From positions 87,963-151,962 of the forward strand of contig NZ_FWFQ01000005.1 of NCBI RefSeq assembly GCF_900172235.1: a DNA stretch of 64,000 bases, written 5' to 3'. Position 1 is the stretch's first letter. Every line of letters starts with the position of its first letter. The position numbers and the translations under genes are program-made. Under the pieces are notes generated by a model. The model did not search any database. It was not told the origin of the DNA and was given only the letters and a program-made list of their open reading frames with translations. Origin of the DNA: Pseudoruegeria aquimaris (GTDB lineage Bacteria; Pseudomonadota; Alphaproteobacteria; Rhodobacterales; Rhodobacteraceae). Positions 47,990 to 55,367 of the stretch are shown here, in pieces.

Positions 47990-49408
47990 TTGGCCGGGCC
48001 GTTCAAATATTTCGTGGTTCTGGCCGGGATGCGCACCGGTTCGAACTTCCTTGAATCCAATCTCAACGCCTTCCCGGATCTCGTCTGCCACGGTGAGGCC
48101 TTCAACCCGCATTTCATCGGCTATCCCAACCGCGACACCCTCCTCGGGCTGACGGCGGCGGACCGGGACGCGGACCCGTTTCGCCTGCTGGCCGCGATGC
48201 AGGCCGAGCCCGGCGTCGTGCCGGGCTTCCGGTTCTTCCACGATCACGATCCACGGATGCTGGCCCATGTCCTTGGGGATCCGGCCTGCGCCAAGATCGT
48301 GCTCACGCGCAATCCGCTGGAAAGCTACGTCAGCTGGAAGATCGCGCGGGAGACGGGCCAGTGGAAGCTCACCAACGTGAAGCATCACCGCGTGGCGCAG
48401 GTGCGGTTCGATGCCGGCGAATTCCAGCAGTTCCAATCCGACAACGCCGAATTCCACGCGGTGATCCGCAACGCTCTTCAGGAGACGGGGCAGGGGGCCT
48501 TCTGGGTGGATTACGGCGATCTGCAATCGCTCGACGTGATCAACGGCCTGGGCGCCTACCTCGGGGCGGCGGAGCCGTTGCCTGAGCTTCAGAAGGGTTT
48601 GAAACGGCAGAACCCGGGCTCGTTGCGGGACAAGGTGAAGAACCCGGCGGAGATGGAAGAGGCCCTGGCCCGCTTCGACATCTACGGCCTCGGCGTTGCG
48701 CCCCGGATCGAGCCCGCGCGCAACGCCGCCGTGCCCAGCTACCTGGCCGCCGATGCGCCACCCCTTCTGTTCCAGCCGATCCCGGCCGGGCCGACTGAGC
48801 GCGTGCGCCAGTGGCTGGCGGCGATCAACGGGGGCGATCTGACCTCCGGCATGACGCAGAAGGATCTGCGCCAGTGGCTGCGCCGGCACAAATCGCACCG
48901 CGCCTTCACCGTCGTCTCCCACCCGATGGAGCGTGCCCACCGGCTGTTTCGCGAACGTATCCTGCCCACAGGCGATGGCGCCTTCATGGAGATCCGCGGA
49001 TATCTCGCCCGCGCCTTCGCCGCCCCCTTGCCGGCCGAAGGGGAAATCGCGGCGATGGATGCCGAAACCCACCGCGCCTGTTTCATGGCCTTCCTGAAGT
49101 TCGTGAAGGCCAATCTCGCGGAGCAGACGCCGATGCGCACCGATCCCGGCTTTTCCACGCAGTCGGCGGTGATCCAGGGCTTTTCGCAGGTGGTGGCGCC
49201 CGATCTCATCATCCGGGAACCGACGCTCGAGCTTGGTCTGGCCTATCTCGCGGCGGAGCAGGGCGTGGACGCGCCGAAGCTGGCGGAGCCCGTTCGGGGC
49301 ACGCCCGATCTGGCCGAGATCCATGACGACGAGCTCGAAAGCCTGTGCAAGGATGTCTACGGGCGCGACTACCTCGCCTTCGGGTTCAAACCCTGGGGCA
49401 GGCGCTAG
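47990..49408 (+). CDS. NodH-like sulfotransferase with a second, degenerate sulfotransferase-like module
   Basis: A 472-residue protein with two parts. Residues 1 to about 240 hold the PAPS-binding loop MRTGSNFLESNL (R15-E22) and the 3'-phosphate motif KIVLTRNPLESYVSWKIA. From about residue 300, AFTVVSHPMERAHRLFRERI, IIREPTLELG and ESLCKDVYGRDYLAFGF resemble the end of a Sulfotransfer_2-type domain, but no P-loop precedes it. An in-frame TAG just upstream leaves TTG 47990 (GGTGAAG nearby) as the earliest start. It probably sulfates a glycan made by the neighbouring enzymes. Confidence 0.78.
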   Translation: MAGPFKYFVVLAGMRTGSNFLESNLNAFPDLVCHGEAFNPHFIGYPNRDTLLGLTAADRDADPFRLLAAMQAEPGVVPGFRFFHDHDPRMLAHVLGDPACAKIVLTRNPLESYVSWKIARETGQWKLTNVKHHRVAQVRFDAGEFQQFQSDNAEFHAVIRNALQETGQGAFWVDYGDLQSLDVINGLGAYLGAAEPLPELQKGLKRQNPGSLRDKVKNPAEMEEALARFDIYGLGVAPRIEPARNAAVPSYLAADAPPLLFQPIPAGPTERVRQWLAAINGGDLTSGMTQKDLRQWLRRHKSHRAFTVVSHPMERAHRLFRERILPTGDGAFMEIRGYLARAFAAPLPAEGEIAAMDAETHRACFMAFLKFVKANLAEQTPMRTDPGFSTQSAVIQGFSQVVAPDLIIREPTLELGLAYLAAEQGVDAPKLAEPVRGTPDLAEIHDDELESLCKDVYGRDYLAFGFKPWGRR

Positions 49409-49423
49409 TCTTCAAAACAGGAA

Positions 49424-49450
49424 GGGCGGCCGATGGCCGCCCCGTGTTTG
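49424..49450. terminator. hairpin between sulfotransferase and ptsN
   Basis: Eight-bp stem GGGCGGCC / GGCCGCCC with loop GAT, followed by CGTGTTTG on the plus strand. It lies between convergent genes. T-tracts are short, so efficiency is uncertain. Confidence 0.5.
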
Positions 49451-49474
49451 GCAAAGTATGAACGGATGAGCCGA

Positions 49475-49939
49475 TCAGGCGGCCTGGGCGCCTTGGTCGG
49501 AAATCAGGATCGCATGAAGCACCGACGGGGCATCGTTGGCCCGCAGCTTGGCGCAGATCGCCGGATCGCGCATGGTGCGCGACACGAGCGCCAGCGCCTT
49601 CAGGTGCTCGACGCCGGAATCCACCGGCGCGAAGAGCGCGAAGACGAGATCCACCGGCTTGCGGTCGACGGATTCGAATTCCAGCGGCTTGTCCATCTTC
49701 AGGAAGACGCCGACCACGCGGTCGATGCCTTCCATCCGGGCGTGGGGCAGGGCGATGCCGTTGCCGACACCCGTGGGGCCGAGGGATTCACGCTCGAGCA
49801 ACGCTTCCACGGCATCCCTTGCGGGGATGCCGTAGCTGGCTTCGGCCACGTCGCAGAGATCCTGGAACATCCGTTTCTTCGAGGATGCGTTGGACACGAC
49901 CTTTACGGCCGAGGACTTCAGTATACTCGATAGTTCCAT
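49475..49939 (-). CDS. ptsN: PTS IIA-like nitrogen-regulatory protein PtsN
   Basis: A 154-residue EIIA-Ntr protein, phosphorylated by the nitrogen PTS and regulating potassium, phosphate or carbon/nitrogen responses in other proteobacteria. The phospho-acceptor His lies in GNGIALPHARMEGID, with ALLERESLGPTGVGNG before it. It is last in an lptC-lptA-lptB-hpf-ptsN run. PTS partners (EI-Ntr, NPr) are not in the window. Confidence 0.94.
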   Translation of the reverse strand: MELSSILKSSAVKVVSNASSKKRMFQDLCDVAEASYGIPARDAVEALLERESLGPTGVGNGIALPHARMEGIDRVVGVFLKMDKPLEFESVDRKPVDLVFALFAPVDSGVEHLKALALVSRTMRDPAICAKLRANDAPSVLHAILISDQGAQAA

Positions 49940-49978
49940 GTGCCTTCGCTTCGTTGCCTGCGATCCGAGCGGCGCGCG

Positions 49979-50554
49979 TTACTTCGCGTTCTGAGGATCG
50001 ATCCACCCGATGTTGCCGTCGTCCCGGCGATACACCACGTTTATTCCATTGTTGCCTTCGTTGCGGAACACCAACAGCGGCGCGCCACCAATTTCCATCT
50101 GCATGACCGCCTCACCCACGGAGAGCTCGGGAACCTTGGTTTCCATCTCCGCGATGATCATCGGTTGCAGGGAGTCCGGCTCCCCATCGGCCGATTCTTC
50201 GGACGAGGCGAGGATATAGGAGGATGCGCCGTAAAGTTCAACGGGCTGCGCGCGCTCGCGGTGGTGGTCCTTCAGGCGGCGTTTGTAGCGGCGGAGCTGC
50301 TTCTCCATCTTGTCCGCGCAGCCGTCGAAGGCGGCGTAGATCTCGGTGGCATGGTTTCGGGCCTGGGCGGTGAGCCCGGTGGAGAGGTGGACAGTGGTTT
50401 CGCAGACGAACTCGTGGGCGTTCTTCGAGAACACGACGACCGCCTCCGTCGGGCGTTCCGCGTATTTCTCGACAACGCTTCCGAGCTCGCCTTTGACATG
50501 CTGCTGAAGCGCCGCGCCGATGTCGATCTGCTTTCCACTGATTTGGTACCGCAT
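49979..50554 (-). CDS. hpf: ribosome hibernation-promoting factor, long form
   Basis: A 191-residue factor that binds idle 30S subunits and promotes 100S dimers in stationary phase. The N-terminal S30AE domain includes ISGKQIDIGAALQQHV and CADKMEKQLRRYKRRLKDHH; the C-terminal dimerisation domain ends GINVVYRRDDGNIGWIDP. This is the long form. AAAGGAGG lies 4 bases before the ATG, a very strong site. A GGCGCC inverted repeat lies in its leader. Confidence 0.95.
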   Translation of the reverse strand: MRYQISGKQIDIGAALQQHVKGELGSVVEKYAERPTEAVVVFSKNAHEFVCETTVHLSTGLTAQARNHATEIYAAFDGCADKMEKQLRRYKRRLKDHHRERAQPVELYGASSYILASSEESADGEPDSLQPMIIAEMETKVPELSVGEAVMQMEIGGAPLLVFRNEGNNGINVVYRRDDGNIGWIDPQNAK

Positions 50555-50847
50555 GAAACCTCCTTTGTTTCAAAAACAGGACAGTCAGGCGCCTGCAACC
50601 GGCGCCACTCTCCAGCGCCAGGCCGGGTGGAACACGTTTTCTAAGGTGAGCTGACGCAGCGCCTGAGGTGCGCTGCTGCCTTCCAGAAGCCGGCCTGTCG
50701 AATGAAGCCTGTCCATGAAGATATTTGGCGCCAGATTGCAGGGGGCTGTCAATCGATTCCGGCGGTGATGCGCCGCGGCGAAAGGCTGGCGCATTGAAAA
50801 CAAAGGAAAAAGAAAAGTATTCTCCTGCGCCGCGGCGATCAGGCGAC
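50555..50847. other. non-coding gap between lptB and hpf
   Basis: Two hundred ninety-three bases without a plausible gene. On the minus strand the lptB end is followed by a GC-rich imperfect hairpin and a T-rich run (ACTTTTCTTTTT), possibly a weak terminator. Nearer hpf a GGCGCC...GGCGCC repeat can fold in the leader. In many proteobacteria this position is occupied by rpoN, of which I see no trace. Confidence 0.6.
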
Positions 50848-51633
50848 TCAGCGGATCGAGAAGCTGTCGCCCAGGTAGACGCGGCGCACGTTTTCGTCTT
50901 TCACCACGTCCTCCGTGGTGCCGCTCATCAGGATGGCGCCGTCGTGCAGGATGTAGGCGCGGTCCACGATTTCCAGCGTTTCCCGAACGTTGTGATCGGT
51001 GATCAGAACGCCGATGCCGCGGTTCTTCAGATCGGCGACGAGGCCACGGATCTCGCCCACGGCGATCGGATCGACGCCGGCGAAGGGTTCGTCCAGAAGC
51101 ACGTATTTCGGATCCGCGGCCAGGCAGCGCGCGATCTCGACGCGGCGGCGCTCACCGCCGGAGAGCGCCATCGCGGGGGCACGGCGCAGGTGGCTGATGG
51201 AGAACTCGCTGAGCAGGTCGTCCAGCCGCTCGCGGCGCTTGTGGATGCCCGATACCGAGACTTCGAGGATGGCGAGGATGTTTTCTTCCACCGAAAGCCC
51301 GCGGAAGATCGAGACCTCCTGCGGCAGGTAGCCGATCCCCAGCTTGGCGCGGCGATACATCGGCAGCAACGTTACGTCGCGGCCGTCGATCAGCACCTGC
51401 CCGCCCTCGGGCGTCACCAGGCCGGCGATCGTGTAGAAGCAGGTCGTCTTGCCGGATCCGTTCGGCCCCAGCAGCGCGACGACCTCGCCGCGATTGAGGT
51501 GGAGATCCACGTTCCGGATCACGGTGCGCTTTCGATAGCTCTTGCGCAGAGCCCGGACGACGAGCCCGGTATCCGAAGGCGTTGCGGCTTCCTTCGCGCG
51601 GGCCTCGGCCTGCAATGCCTTCGCGTCACTCAT
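50848..51633 (-). CDS. lptB: LPS export ABC ATPase LptB
   Basis: A 261-residue ATPase powering extraction of lipopolysaccharide from the inner membrane, as part of the LptB2FG-C bridge. Walker A GPNGSGKTT, signature ALSGGERRRVEIARCLA, Walker B YVLLDEPFAGVDP. A short N-terminal extension (MSDAKALQAEARAKE) precedes the domain. It overlaps lptA by ATGA. Confidence 0.95.
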   Translation of the reverse strand: MSDAKALQAEARAKEAATPSDTGLVVRALRKSYRKRTVIRNVDLHLNRGEVVALLGPNGSGKTTCFYTIAGLVTPEGGQVLIDGRDVTLLPMYRRAKLGIGYLPQEVSIFRGLSVEENILAILEVSVSGIHKRRERLDDLLSEFSISHLRRAPAMALSGGERRRVEIARCLAADPKYVLLDEPFAGVDPIAVGEIRGLVADLKNRGIGVLITDHNVRETLEIVDRAYILHDGAILMSGTTEDVVKDENVRRVYLGDSFSIR

Positions 51634-52145
51634 TCGGACTGGCTGCTCTTGAGCGTCGTCCGGACGCGCCCGTCGAGCCGTGCGGTTCCGGTTTCGAGAT
51701 TGGCCGTCATGCGCTCGGATGAGATCACGTTTGGGCCCTGGGTGAGCAGCACATTGCCCTGCATTTCGACGATGCCGGTGGCGATCGTGTAGACGGCCTC
51801 CGCCGCCTCGGCGGCATCGGGGCCGTTGACGAGCACGACATTGCCGGTGGCGATCAGGCGCGAGATGCCGCCGGCGGCATCGCTGCCGGCCTCGGCGTAT
51901 TCCACCCGGAGCGTATCGGCCGACAAGGTCATTTCGCCCTGCGTGACGAGCACGTTGCCGGAGAAGATCGCCGCACCGTCGGCCTGGTCAACCTCAAGCT
52001 GGTCGGCCGTCACGTCGACGGGCTTGGAGGGATCGCCCTGGAAACCGCCGAAGCCGATCTGCGTTCCCTGCGCCGCGGCGGGCTGGGCAAAGGTGGCGGC
52101 GAGCAGCATCAGGCCCGCGAGAAAACTGGCTGAAATGCGCATCAT
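51630..52145 (-). CDS. lptA: periplasmic LPS transport protein LptA
   Basis: A 171-residue OstA-like protein that forms the periplasmic beta-jellyroll bridge for LPS. It has a signal peptide ending FAQPAAAQG and repeated beta strands with VDVTADQLEVDQADGAAIFSG and VEMQGNVLLTQGPN. The start is placed at ATG 52145, which directly begins the signal peptide with GGGG close before it; an ATG five codons upstream is an alternative. It overlaps lptB. Confidence 0.9.
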   Translation of the reverse strand: MMRISASFLAGLMLLAATFAQPAAAQGTQIGFGGFQGDPSKPVDVTADQLEVDQADGAAIFSGNVLVTQGEMTLSADTLRVEYAEAGSDAAGGISRLIATGNVVLVNGPDAAEAAEAVYTIATGIVEMQGNVLLTQGPNVISSERMTANLETGTARLDGRVRTTLKSSQSE

Positions 52146-52153
52146 GAACCCCG

Positions 52154-52777
52154 TCACCATTCCGTCGTCTTTCCTGCACTCTGGCCCGGGTCGTATACCA
52201 GCTTAACGCCCCCGCTGAAAACCATAACGTATTGGCCGTCTTTTCTAATCAGCTCCATCTGCTGCGCATCCAGCGTTCCGATCCGCCCGACGGCCTGAAC
52301 CTCGCCTTCGCTGCGCAGGTGGGTGGTGGAAAGATCGGCCTCCAGCGCTTCGGTAGTGACCAGCAGGCCGGTGGATGTCTGGATCTGCACGCCCCCCTTC
52401 AGCCGCGCGGTGCGGCTCTGCGCGGCATAGGCGCCGGTGTCGGCGATCACGTCCACGCGCTGGCCGTCGGGGCTCGTCCAGACGAAGGTGAGCGCTTGCG
52501 CATCGAGCGAGCGGCCGTCCGCGCCTTCGGGGCGGGCCGTGGCAGCGGAAAGGGATACCGATGCGCCGTCTTCGGTGAGGCCGGAAAACTGGGGCGCCTT
52601 GATCCGCTGTTCGCGCGCGATCTCCTCCAGTTCCACGTCCGCATAGGGGACGCCGCCGGCCTCCTCGCGCTGGGCCGATACCAGGAACAGGGTGGCGAGC
52701 AGGCCGAGCGCCACGAGGGGCAGCAGGACCTTCGCGAGCGACACGAAGCGCGAGTAGCTGTCGGAGGGCCGTTGCAT
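52154..52777 (-). CDS. lptC: LPS export protein LptC
   Basis: A 207-residue protein with one N-terminal membrane segment (about residues 15-33, VLLPLVALGLLATLFLV) and a periplasmic LptC/OstA-like beta domain (TARLKGGVQIQTSTGLLVTTEALEADL). It passes LPS from LptB2FG to LptA. It lies 21 bases after the RNase D gene and directly before lptA. Confidence 0.9.
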   Translation of the reverse strand: MQRPSDSYSRFVSLAKVLLPLVALGLLATLFLVSAQREEAGGVPYADVELEEIAREQRIKAPQFSGLTEDGASVSLSAATARPEGADGRSLDAQALTFVWTSPDGQRVDVIADTGAYAAQSRTARLKGGVQIQTSTGLLVTTEALEADLSTTHLRSEGEVQAVGRIGTLDAQQMELIRKDGQYVMVFSGGVKLVYDPGQSAGKTTEW

Positions 52778-52798
52778 ACGCGGGAACCGGGGCCTTCG

Positions 52799-53410
52799 TC
52801 AGTGCGCGAAGATGTCGATCTCGGGCCAGCCGGCCAGATCGAGCTTCGCGCGGGTGGGCAGGAAATCGAAACAGGCCTGCGCCATCTCGCTGCGCCCTTC
52901 GCGTGCGAGCCGCCTGTCCAGTTCCTCCTTCAGCTGGTGCAGGTAGAGCACGTCGCTGGCGGCATAGTCCATCTGCGCCTTCGTCAGGGTCTCGGCGCCC
53001 CAGTCGGAGCTCTGCTGCTGCTTAGAGATATCCGCGCCCAGAAGTTCGGAGACGAGGTTCTTCAGGCCGTGGCGATCAGTGTAGGTGCGCACGAGCTTGC
53101 TGGCGATCTTGGTGCAGTAGACCGGCGCCGCGAGGGCGCCGAACGCCTTGTAGAGGGCGGCGATGTCGAAGCGTCCGTAGTGGAACAGCTTCAGCACCCC
53201 CGGATCTTCGAGCAGGCGGCAGAGTTTCGGGGCCCGTGTCTGGCCGATTTCGATCTGCACGAGGTGGGCATCGCCGTCGCCGCCGGAAAGCTGCACGAGG
53301 CAGAGCCTGTCCCGGTGCGGGTTGAGGCCCATGGTTTCGCAGTCGATCGCGACCGCCGGGCCCAGATCGAGGCCGTCGGGCAGATCGCCATTGTAGAGGT
53401 GTATCGCCAC
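52799..53410 (-). CDS. rnd: ribonuclease D-type 3'-5' exonuclease (short)
   Basis: A 203-residue DEDD-family exonuclease. Exo motifs: VAIDCETMGLNPHRDRLCLV (DE), HYGRFDIAALY (D) and QMDYAASDVLYL (D with Tyr). It lacks the HRDC domains of full RNase D, as in many short alphaproteobacterial versions. No ATG suits the N-terminus; GTG 53410 with an AAGGG site 8 bases upstream gives MAIHLYNGDLPDG. It probably trims tRNA or other RNA 3' ends. Confidence 0.85.
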   Translation of the reverse strand: MAIHLYNGDLPDGLDLGPAVAIDCETMGLNPHRDRLCLVQLSGGDGDAHLVQIEIGQTRAPKLCRLLEDPGVLKLFHYGRFDIAALYKAFGALAAPVYCTKIASKLVRTYTDRHGLKNLVSELLGADISKQQQSSDWGAETLTKAQMDYAASDVLYLHQLKEELDRRLAREGRSEMAQACFDFLPTRAKLDLAGWPEIDIFAH

Positions 53411-53498
53411 GTGCCGGGCCCTTCTTCCGGTGAGTTCCGTTACGGCGGAGATAAGCTGTCCGGAGGGCAAACTCAACTGACGGCGGCGGCATCGCGCC

Positions 53499-54257
53499 TC
53501 AGCTGATGTGCACCTCGGTGCCCCATTCGGCGCATTTCTGCGCAAGATCGCCCGGCAGGGGCGCATCGGAAAAGACGGCGCCGACATCCCTGAGCGAGGC
53601 GATGCGGGCCGGGGCGGAGCGGGTGAACTTCGATTGGTCGGCCACGAGGAAGGTCGTCCGGGCCTGCCGGATGATCGCCTTGGAGACGCCGACTTCCTGC
53701 ACGTCGAAATCGAGCAGGTCGCCGTCTTCGTCCACCGCCGAACAGCCGATGATCGCGAAATCCACCTTGAACTGCTCGATGGTGCGCGTCGTCAGATCCC
53801 CGGTGAGCCCGCCGTCGGAGCGGCGCAGGATGCCGCCGGCCAGTACGATCTGGCAATCGGGGTTGGCCACGAGGATGTTGGCGACGTTGATGTTGTTGGT
53901 CACCACCATCAGGTTGCGATGGTGCAGCAGCTCGCGGGCAACGGCCTCGGTGCTGGTGCCGATGTTGAGAAACAGGGAGGCGTCCTCGGGGATGGCGCGG
54001 GCGCAGAGCCGCGCGATCCCGGATTTCGCGTCGCTGTTCAGGCCGCGGCGATCCTCGTAGCCGATGTTGGACACGCCCGAGGGCAGCACCGCGCCGCCGT
54101 GCACCCGTTCGAGCTTTCCGGCTTCGGCCAGCTCGGTGAGATCGCGGCGGATCGTCTGCACCGTCACGTCGAATCGGCGGGCAAGATCTTCCACCTTCAC
54201 CTTGCCTTCGGCGCGGGCGATTTCGAGGATCTGGGGTTCGCGGAAATTCTGGACCAT
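53499..54257 (-). CDS. DeoR-family regulator, GlpR-like
   Basis: A 252-residue repressor: an N-terminal helix-turn-helix (LARRFDVTVQTIRRDL, then LERVHGGAV) and a sugar-phosphate-sensing domain (LFLNIGTSTEAVARELLHH, VTNNINVA, GCSAVDEDGDLLDFDVQEV, LVADQSKFTRSAP). It most resembles GlpR, which senses glycerol 3-phosphate, but no glp genes adjoin. Its promoter region, shared with the divergent FGE gene, carries CGAAAA-type repeats. Confidence 0.87.
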   Translation of the reverse strand: MVQNFREPQILEIARAEGKVKVEDLARRFDVTVQTIRRDLTELAEAGKLERVHGGAVLPSGVSNIGYEDRRGLNSDAKSGIARLCARAIPEDASLFLNIGTSTEAVARELLHHRNLMVVTNNINVANILVANPDCQIVLAGGILRRSDGGLTGDLTTRTIEQFKVDFAIIGCSAVDEDGDLLDFDVQEVGVSKAIIRQARTTFLVADQSKFTRSAPARIASLRDVGAVFSDAPLPGDLAQKCAEWGTEVHIS

Positions 54258-54289
54258 GAGGCTGCCTGTTGCGTGATTTGGGGCAGGAT

Positions 54290-54333
54290 GTTCGTTTCTG
54301 TTCCGCTCCGCAAGAGAAAGCGAAAACGAAAAC
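54290..54333. promoter_or_regulatory. candidate DeoR/GlpR operator repeats
   Basis: TTCGTTTC (54291-54298) faces GAAAGCGAAAACGAAAAC (54316-54333), giving two adjacent CGAAAA units and an inverted partner between the divergent regulator and FGE genes. TTTTCG-type direct repeats are typical for DeoR/GlpR-family regulators. Confidence 0.5.
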
Positions 54334-54410
54334 CGCGGTGACGTGGCGGCCCTCGCCTTCCGGTGGCAGGCCGCCTAAAGTGCCCTGAAAAAGGCGACGC
54401 AGGGTTCCAC

Positions 54411-55367
54411 ATGAAGAGCGACGGTCAGAAGCAGGCAGCCTGCTGTTCACCGACGGCCGGGCGGCGCGCGGCGGTGGGCGGCGTGGCGGCCCCGGCGGGG
54501 GCGGGCGGCCCCGCCCATCTCGCCAGGGAGGCCGTGGCAATCCCGGGTGGTTCAGGCTTCATCGGAACGGATCGCCCTGAGCTTGCGATCGACGGAGAGG
54601 CGCCGCTGCGGCGCAGCCGCATCAAGCCTTTCCGGATCGGGGCGACGGCGGTGACGAATGCCGAGTTCGCCGCCTTCGTCGAGGCGACGGGGCATGTCAC
54701 CGAAGCGGAGCGCTTCGGCTGGTCCTTCGTGTTCTGGGCGCAGGTGCCGGAGGGCTACCCGGACACGCGGGGCGTGGCCGGTGCGGAATGGTGGCGCCGG
54801 GTGGACGGGGCCAACTGGCGCGAGATCAACGGCCCCGGCACGCAGGCCGAAGCCTGGAAGCCGGATCATCCGGTGGTGCATGTATCGTGGAACGATGCCC
54901 GCGCCTACGCCGCCTGGGCCGGCGGGCGCCTGCCCACCGAGGCTGAATGGGAGCACGCGGCGCGGGGCGGCGGGGGTGATCAGCGCTTCCCTTGGGGAGA
55001 TGCCGAGCCGAACGACAGGGATCACTTCCCGTGCAACATCTGGCAGGGTCGCTTCCCGCAGGAGAACACCGGTGCCGACGGCTACCTGACAACGGCACCG
55101 GCGCGCAGCTACGCGCCCAATGGCTACGGGCTGTACAACATGGTGGGCAACACCTGGGAATGGACGGCAGAGGCCTTCACGATCCGGTCCCTCAGGAAAG
55201 AGGTGAAGGCCCGGCTGGCGGCGATGAAGGGCTACCGCCTGATGAAAGGCGGCTCCTTCCTGTGCCACGCGAGCTATTGCTACCGCTACCGGATCGCGGC
55301 CCGCACGGGCAATGCGCCCGACAGCACGACGACCCATCAGGGTTTTCGCGTGGTCTGGCCGGCCTGA
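54411..55367 (+). CDS. formylglycine-generating enzyme (sulfatase maturase)
   Basis: A 318-residue FGE/SUMF1-type oxidase that converts the active-site cysteine of sulfatases to C-alpha-formylglycine. The catalytic pair C285-x4-C290 lies in GGSFLCHASYCYRYR, matching the aerobic copper-dependent type. Other conserved parts are PVTNAEFAAFV-like (ATAVTNAEFAAFVEATGH), PVVHVSWNDARAYAAWAGG, RLPTEAEWEHAARGG and MVGNTWEWT. Its 3' end overlaps the convergent sulfatase by 31 bases. Confidence 0.93.
   Translation: MKSDGQKQAACCSPTAGRRAAVGGVAAPAGAGGPAHLAREAVAIPGGSGFIGTDRPELAIDGEAPLRRSRIKPFRIGATAVTNAEFAAFVEATGHVTEAERFGWSFVFWAQVPEGYPDTRGVAGAEWWRRVDGANWREINGPGTQAEAWKPDHPVVHVSWNDARAYAAWAGGRLPTEAEWEHAARGGGGDQRFPWGDAEPNDRDHFPCNIWQGRFPQENTGADGYLTTAPARSYAPNGYGLYNMVGNTWEWTAEAFTIRSLRKEVKARLAAMKGYRLMKGGSFLCHASYCYRYRIAARTGNAPDSTTTHQGFRVVWPA

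Noticed and set aside
50848..50880. Strong terminator directly after lptB
   Set aside because: The GC-rich repeat folds poorly and has only an interrupted T-run, so it was not listed as a separate terminator.
53499..54257. Assigning the DeoR gene firmly as glycerol regulator glpR
   Set aside because: The protein resembles GlpR, but no glycerol genes lie nearby; the symbol was left out.
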